Below, in pieces: positions 60,828 through 64,000 of a stretch of 64,000 bases of DNA. The position numbers and the translations under genes were made by a program. The stretch covers positions 8,855 through 72,854 of the forward strand of contig LSKF01000085.1 in NCBI GenBank assembly GCA_001556995.1, read 5' to 3'. The stretch is from Erythrobacteraceae bacterium CCH12-C2. Lineage in GTDB: Bacteria; Pseudomonadota; Alphaproteobacteria; Sphingomonadales; Sphingomonadaceae. The notes beneath the pieces are model-generated. The model did not search any database. It saw only the letters and a program-made list of their open reading frames with translations, and was not told the DNA's origin. Position 1 is the first letter of the stretch. Every line of letters starts with the position of its first letter.

Positions 60828-61720
60828 GCGGGGCCAAGCCTGCCCAACGGATCGAGATGATCCCGATCGACCGGGTCAACATCGTCAATCCGCGCGTGCG
60901 CAACCAGAAGTCGTTTCGCGACATCGTCGACAATATCGCCAAGATCGGGCTCAAGAAGCCGATTACCGTGACGCGCCGGATTGAGGCAGGCGGGCCATTC
61001 TACGATCTCGTATGCGGGCAGGGCCGCCTCGAAGCGTTCAAGGCGCTCGGCCAAACCCAGGTCCCTGCGCTGGTGGTGTCCGCCGACCCGGAAGACTGCC
61101 TTATCGCCAGTCTGGTCGAGAACTGTGCGCGACGCCAGCATCGCGCCCTTGATCTCCTCCAGGACATTCGCGGCATGCAGGAGCGGGGGTACTCCAATCC
61201 CGAGATTGCACGCAAAACCGGGCTCACCATCGAATATGTGAACGGCGTAGCGCGGCTCATCGAAACGGGGGAACAGCGCCTCCTGCGCTCGGTCGAAAGC
61301 GGGATCATACCAGTCAGCGTCGCGGTCGAGATCGCAGAAGCGGCTGACCACGATGTGCAGGCTGCACTCACGAAAGCTTACGAAAATGGGCAGCTCAAGG
61401 GGCGCAAGCTTTTGGCAGCGCGCAAACTCATCGAGACGCGGCGCCGCCGTGGGAAAGGACTGGAGACCAAGGAACGCGCCCCTCGGGAGCGCGTCTCCGC
61501 TGATTCACTGGTCAAGGCCTATCAGGAGGAGACCGAACGTAAGCGAGCGCTGATCGCGCGCGCCGAAATGACGCAGAACCGGCTGATGCTGATCACCGAG
61601 GCGATGCGGCGCCTGTCGGCCGATGATAGCTTTGTTGCGCTCCTCGAGGACGAAGGCCTCACGACCATGCCTGAACGCCTTGCTGAGCGGCTTCAACCGC
61701 AACCGGGAGTGTCGGCATGA
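60824..61720 (+). CDS. ParB-like protein 1 of the recombinase operon
   Basis: A 298-residue ParB/RepB-type protein. The N-terminal ParB/Srx domain shows IPIDRVNIVNPRVRNQKSFRDIVDNIAKIGLKKPITV, the nucleotide-binding CGQGRLEAFKALG and LIASLVENCARRQ. An HTH domain follows (YSNPEIARKTGLTIEYVNGVARLIE). The C-terminus is a charged helical region. Classical ParB binds parS and CTP for DNA segregation, but no parA is present. It overlaps both neighbours by ATGA. Confidence 0.88.
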   Translation: MSGAKPAQRIEMIPIDRVNIVNPRVRNQKSFRDIVDNIAKIGLKKPITVTRRIEAGGPFYDLVCGQGRLEAFKALGQTQVPALVVSADPEDCLIASLVENCARRQHRALDLLQDIRGMQERGYSNPEIARKTGLTIEYVNGVARLIETGEQRLLRSVESGIIPVSVAVEIAEAADHDVQAALTKAYENGQLKGRKLLAARKLIETRRRRGKGLETKERAPRERVSADSLVKAYQEETERKRALIARAEMTQNRLMLITEAMRRLSADDSFVALLEDEGLTTMPERLAERLQPQPGVSA

Positions 61721-62607
61721 GCGGCAAGAAACCACCATCGCTGCCCGATGGCTTTGAGCATACGACCTTGCGTATCCCGATCAGCGAGATCATGCCGATG
61801 CGCGAGGTACCGTCAACGGTCCGGAAGTCTGCGAAGTACAAGCAGATTGCAGCATCGATCGCCGAGGTGGGCATCATCGAGCCCCCGGTTGTGTTTCGGG
61901 ATCGGGTCAACCCGGCGCAGTATAACTTGCTCGAAGGACATGTGCGCCTCGCAATCCTGCTCGAGCGGGGCGAGACCGAGGTGGTCTGCCTGGTTGCCCT
62001 TGAAGATGAGGCATTCACCTACAACAAGCGCGTCAGCCGGATGGCAACGATCCAAGAGCACCGGATGATCCTCAACGCCGTCAAGAAAGGCGTTTCGGAA
62101 GAGCGGCTTGCCCGGGCATTGAACGTCAACATCGGCAATATCCGCGCCAAACGAAACCTTCTGACGGGTATTTGCCCGGAAGCTGTGGACCTGCTGCGAG
62201 ACAAGCATGTGCCCATGAACGTGTTCGTCGAGCTGCGGCGGATGAAGCCGATGCGCCAGATTGCCGCTGCCGAGATGATGGTCGCGATGAACAAGTACTC
62301 GACCGGCTATGCTAAATCGATTGTTGCGGCCACGGCCGAAGAAGACCTTGTCGAGCAGAAGCGCAAAGCCGTGCGGGGCCTGACCGAGGCGCAGATCGAG
62401 TTGATGAGCCGGGAGAGCGCGCAGCTCGACCGCGATTTCAAGCTGATCGAGCAGAGCTACGGCGCTGACCACCTCGATCTGGTTCTGGCCACCGGGTACC
62501 TGGGCAGCCTGCTGAGAAGCGCACCGATTGTGCGGTATCTGGCCCAGCACCATCCGCAGCTGCTCGCAGAATTTCAGAAGATAACCGACCTGCAGCAGGC
62601 GGCATGA
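61717..62607 (+). CDS. ParB-like protein 2 of the recombinase operon (RepB-C type)
   Basis: A 296-residue protein related to but different from its neighbour. The N-terminal domain has ISEIMPMREVPSTVRKSAKYKQIAASIAEVGIIEPPVVF and LLEGHVRLAILLERGETEV; then HTH (GVSEERLARALNVNIGNIRAKRNLL) and a C-terminal region like the plasmid partitioning RepB C-terminal domain. Two unlike ParB proteins without ParA after a serine recombinase suggest they direct the recombinase or its DNA (inference). Confidence 0.88.
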   Translation: MSGKKPPSLPDGFEHTTLRIPISEIMPMREVPSTVRKSAKYKQIAASIAEVGIIEPPVVFRDRVNPAQYNLLEGHVRLAILLERGETEVVCLVALEDEAFTYNKRVSRMATIQEHRMILNAVKKGVSEERLARALNVNIGNIRAKRNLLTGICPEAVDLLRDKHVPMNVFVELRRMKPMRQIAAAEMMVAMNKYSTGYAKSIVAATAEEDLVEQKRKAVRGLTEAQIELMSRESAQLDRDFKLIEQSYGADHLDLVLATGYLGSLLRSAPIVRYLAQHHPQLLAEFQKITDLQQAA

Positions 62608-62948
62608 TGGGGACCCGGACCCGATAAGCGCGGGGACCGCGGGAGACGCCGCACGGTGGGGCGGATCAAGCGCGGCGGCGGGAATGGCGGCGAACCCGCA
62701 CGAAGCCCGCCACAAGCCCGATAGGGCTTTCTGAAAAGTGTGCCGGGCTCGCGTCATGTCCGGCACACTTTTCAACGAATAGATCATTGAAAGAAAGTAT
62801 ATTATCTCAACGCACTAAATCGGATTTGATTGAGTGACGTGATGGGGTTCGCGCCCTCGTACCGAGTTATGTGTGTAATATTGGGCTAACGAAAGCCAAG
62901 CTGAGCTGCCGCAGGCTGTCTGATTGGTCCCCGACGCGTCAAATATGC
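62608..62948. other. Non-coding region after the recombinase operon
   Basis: About 340 bases with no credible gene. It contains a perfect 14-bp inverted repeat listed separately, a GC-rich stretch before it and an A/T-rich stretch after it. Confidence 0.5.
62733..62773. repeat. Perfect 14-bp inverted repeat
   Basis: GAAAAGTGTGCCGG and CCGGCACACTTTTC, separated by 13 bases, 126 bases after the last ParB gene. The stem ends in TTTTC, so it can act as an intrinsic terminator for the operon; it could also be a recombination or partition site. Confidence 0.8.
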
Positions 62949-63941
62949 TCAAGGCAAAGCATCGAAGCGGCGCCGACTTTGATGCACCATGTCGCGCAAC
63001 CGTTCGGGTTGAAGAACTTCGACCGCCGTCCCCCAAGCGTAGAGGTGCCAGCACATCTCGAGCAGGCCGGACGCTTTGAACCGTACCAGCAGAGAGCCGT
63101 CAGGTTCATCCTCTAAGGTCTGCGTCGGATGAAAGACGAAGCGTCGGGCATGGGCTGCCGCCTCCGGCGAAAAGCGCCAGACCACATCTCCATACTCGGT
63201 CGAATTCTCAAACGAACCGAACCCCTTTTCGGCATGCCGGCGGATATCGAAATCCTGATCAAATTCGAAGGATTCCTCCAGCACCTCGGCCGCCTCAATT
63301 TCCTCAACGCGGAAGTGTTGCAGCGGTGCGGACGTCGGCTTCGCGATGTCTCTCGCGACCAGATAGCGGCGAACACCGAGCAACAAACCGTGTGGCGCGA
63401 CGATCCGCTCGACCGGCTTGGTCTGGCCTCGCTTTCGATAGGGAAAGCGGAGCAGAAATGGACCCTTCAGCGCTTCATAGATCGCCATATCGACGTCACG
63501 GTTGGCGGCCGGTCTTGGCCCGGGACGGGCCGCGTGGCCCAACGCCTCAAGCAGCGCTTCCTCATCCACGGCGAGACGTGTGCCCTTTTCCGGCGGGACA
63601 AGCGCCCTCACCTTTCGATCGAGGTTCCTTGCAAGTGCCGCTTCCTGCAGCATGCCGGCCTGTTCGAGCTGCGCAATCCCATTCGATAGTGCCGCCAACT
63701 CTTCGGGGGAGGGTGACAGGAGAGCTGCGACGTGGCGAGCGGGCATACGCCAACGCTTTTTCCGATCTTCCCCCTCTTGGGTTTCCGTCTGCGGAAACGC
63801 CGCTTCAAGCGCCTCGGTCATCCTTTGCGCGGTCCGATACACGCAACCGAATTCTTCCATGATCTCGTCGAGCGACACGCCGCTGCGGCGCGTCGCCATC
63901 ATCGCGAGTTTCAACAGCTCCTGTGCCTTGGCGAATGACAT
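62949..63941 (-). CDS. WYL-domain transcriptional regulator
   Basis: A 330-residue regulator. The N-terminal HTH covers about 1-60 (ELLKLAMMATRRSGVSLDEIMEEFGCVYRTAQRMTEALEAAF), the WYL domain about 150-235 (VDMAIYEALKGPFLLRFPYRKRG..KPVERIVAPHGLLLGVRRYLVARD) and the C-terminal WCX domain about 245-330. WYL regulators often sense nucleic acids or nucleotides and control phage-defence operons (BREX, CBASS). A perfect palindrome lies directly upstream. What it controls would lie beyond the right edge. Confidence 0.88.
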   Translation of the reverse strand: MSFAKAQELLKLAMMATRRSGVSLDEIMEEFGCVYRTAQRMTEALEAAFPQTETQEGEDRKKRWRMPARHVAALLSPSPEELAALSNGIAQLEQAGMLQEAALARNLDRKVRALVPPEKGTRLAVDEEALLEALGHAARPGPRPAANRDVDMAIYEALKGPFLLRFPYRKRGQTKPVERIVAPHGLLLGVRRYLVARDIAKPTSAPLQHFRVEEIEAAEVLEESFEFDQDFDIRRHAEKGFGSFENSTEYGDVVWRFSPEAAAHARRFVFHPTQTLEDEPDGSLLVRFKASGLLEMCWHLYAWGTAVEVLQPERLRDMVHQSRRRFDALP

Positions 63942-63951
63942 TCAGAATCTC

Positions 63952-63970
63952 CATGACAGGTTTTGTCATG
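63952..63970. promoter_or_regulatory. Palindromic operator before the WYL gene
   Basis: CATGACA, GGTTT, TGTCATG is a perfect 7-5-7 inverted repeat ending ten bases upstream of the WYL start codon. Its position suits autoregulation by the WYL protein and control of a divergent gene to the right. Confidence 0.7.
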
Positions 63971-64000
63971 CTGAACGGGCATAGCTTATGGTAAGGAGCT

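Noticed and set aside
60823..62607. A plasmid replication or partition locus (parAB/repABC)
   Set aside because: There is no ParA, no RepC and no iteron array; the ParB-like genes are coupled to a recombinase instead.

Overview
The window looks like chromosomal DNA of a high-GC alphaproteobacterium, most likely order Sphingomonadales and plausibly Erythrobacteraceae (Erythrobacter/Porphyrobacter type). This rests on the style of the housekeeping proteins (type-B L36, L34/RnpA/YidD/YidC/EngB, GroESL under a CIRCE element, RpoB/RpoC), a CC_3452-family secreted protein, a sphingomonad-style TonB receptor sugar locus and a sphingomonad-type GAGCTTGTCGAA repeat pair. It is inference from remembered families; no search was run. 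I found no rRNA, tRNA or CRISPR array.

Layout. 1-5 kb: rpmJ, a HAD hydrolase, a CC_3452-type secreted protein divergent from a HxlR regulator, recQ, and a TonB-like proline-rich membrane protein. 5-11.2 kb: the comM/yifB ATPase gene is cut in two by a complete 4758-bp IS1595-type element (5546-10303) with 24-bp identical terminal repeats and an 8-bp target duplication (TGGAATTC). The element carries a transposase, a DUF6471 protein, a methyltransferase fused to an Mrr-like nuclease domain, and three proteins of unknown function. 11.3-16 kb: a COG3904-like periplasmic protein, then rpmH-rnpA-yidD-yidC-engB. 16-24.5 kb: a large lipoprotein, groSL, a degenerate M23 protein behind a BlaI/MecI-type operator, a MscS channel, a MATE pump and an exported protein. 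24.6-36 kb: rplJ-rplL on the minus strand, a 45-aa peptide/DUF2975/XRE operon, and rpoB-rpoC on the plus strand, so the usually collinear rplJL-rpoBC cluster is split and divergent. 36-38 kb: an unknown protein and gltX. 38-39.5 kb: mostly non-coding, with two decayed copies of one repeat and a VOC protein.

39.5-49.4 kb is an alpha-glucoside utilisation locus: MFS transporter, GH65 phosphorylase, beta-phosphoglucomutase, LacI regulator, TonB-dependent receptor and a periplasmic (alpha/alpha)6-type glycosidase-like protein. Two near-identical palindromes (TGAAATGCATTTCA and TGAAATGCATATCA) lie at its two promoter regions and are probable operators for the LacI protein. The inferred path is outer-membrane uptake, periplasmic trimming, inner-membrane import, phosphorolysis to beta-glucose-1-phosphate and isomerisation to glucose-6-phosphate.

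49.4-64 kb is an accessory patchwork: hipBA with three operators spaced exactly 27 bp apart, a C-terminal fragment of a WYL regulator, an unknown coiled-coil protein, an IS110 transposase, an S24/LexA-like repressor that has lost both catalytic residues, AlpA and HTH regulators, the first three genes of an F-type conjugation operon (traA, traL, traE'), a tyrosine integrase truncated at the same base as traE', and a translationally coupled operon of a large serine recombinase with two different ParB-like proteins. It ends in a complete WYL regulator behind a perfect palindrome. The serine recombinase-ParB-ParB module and the comM-interrupting transporter element are the best candidates for an under-described system.
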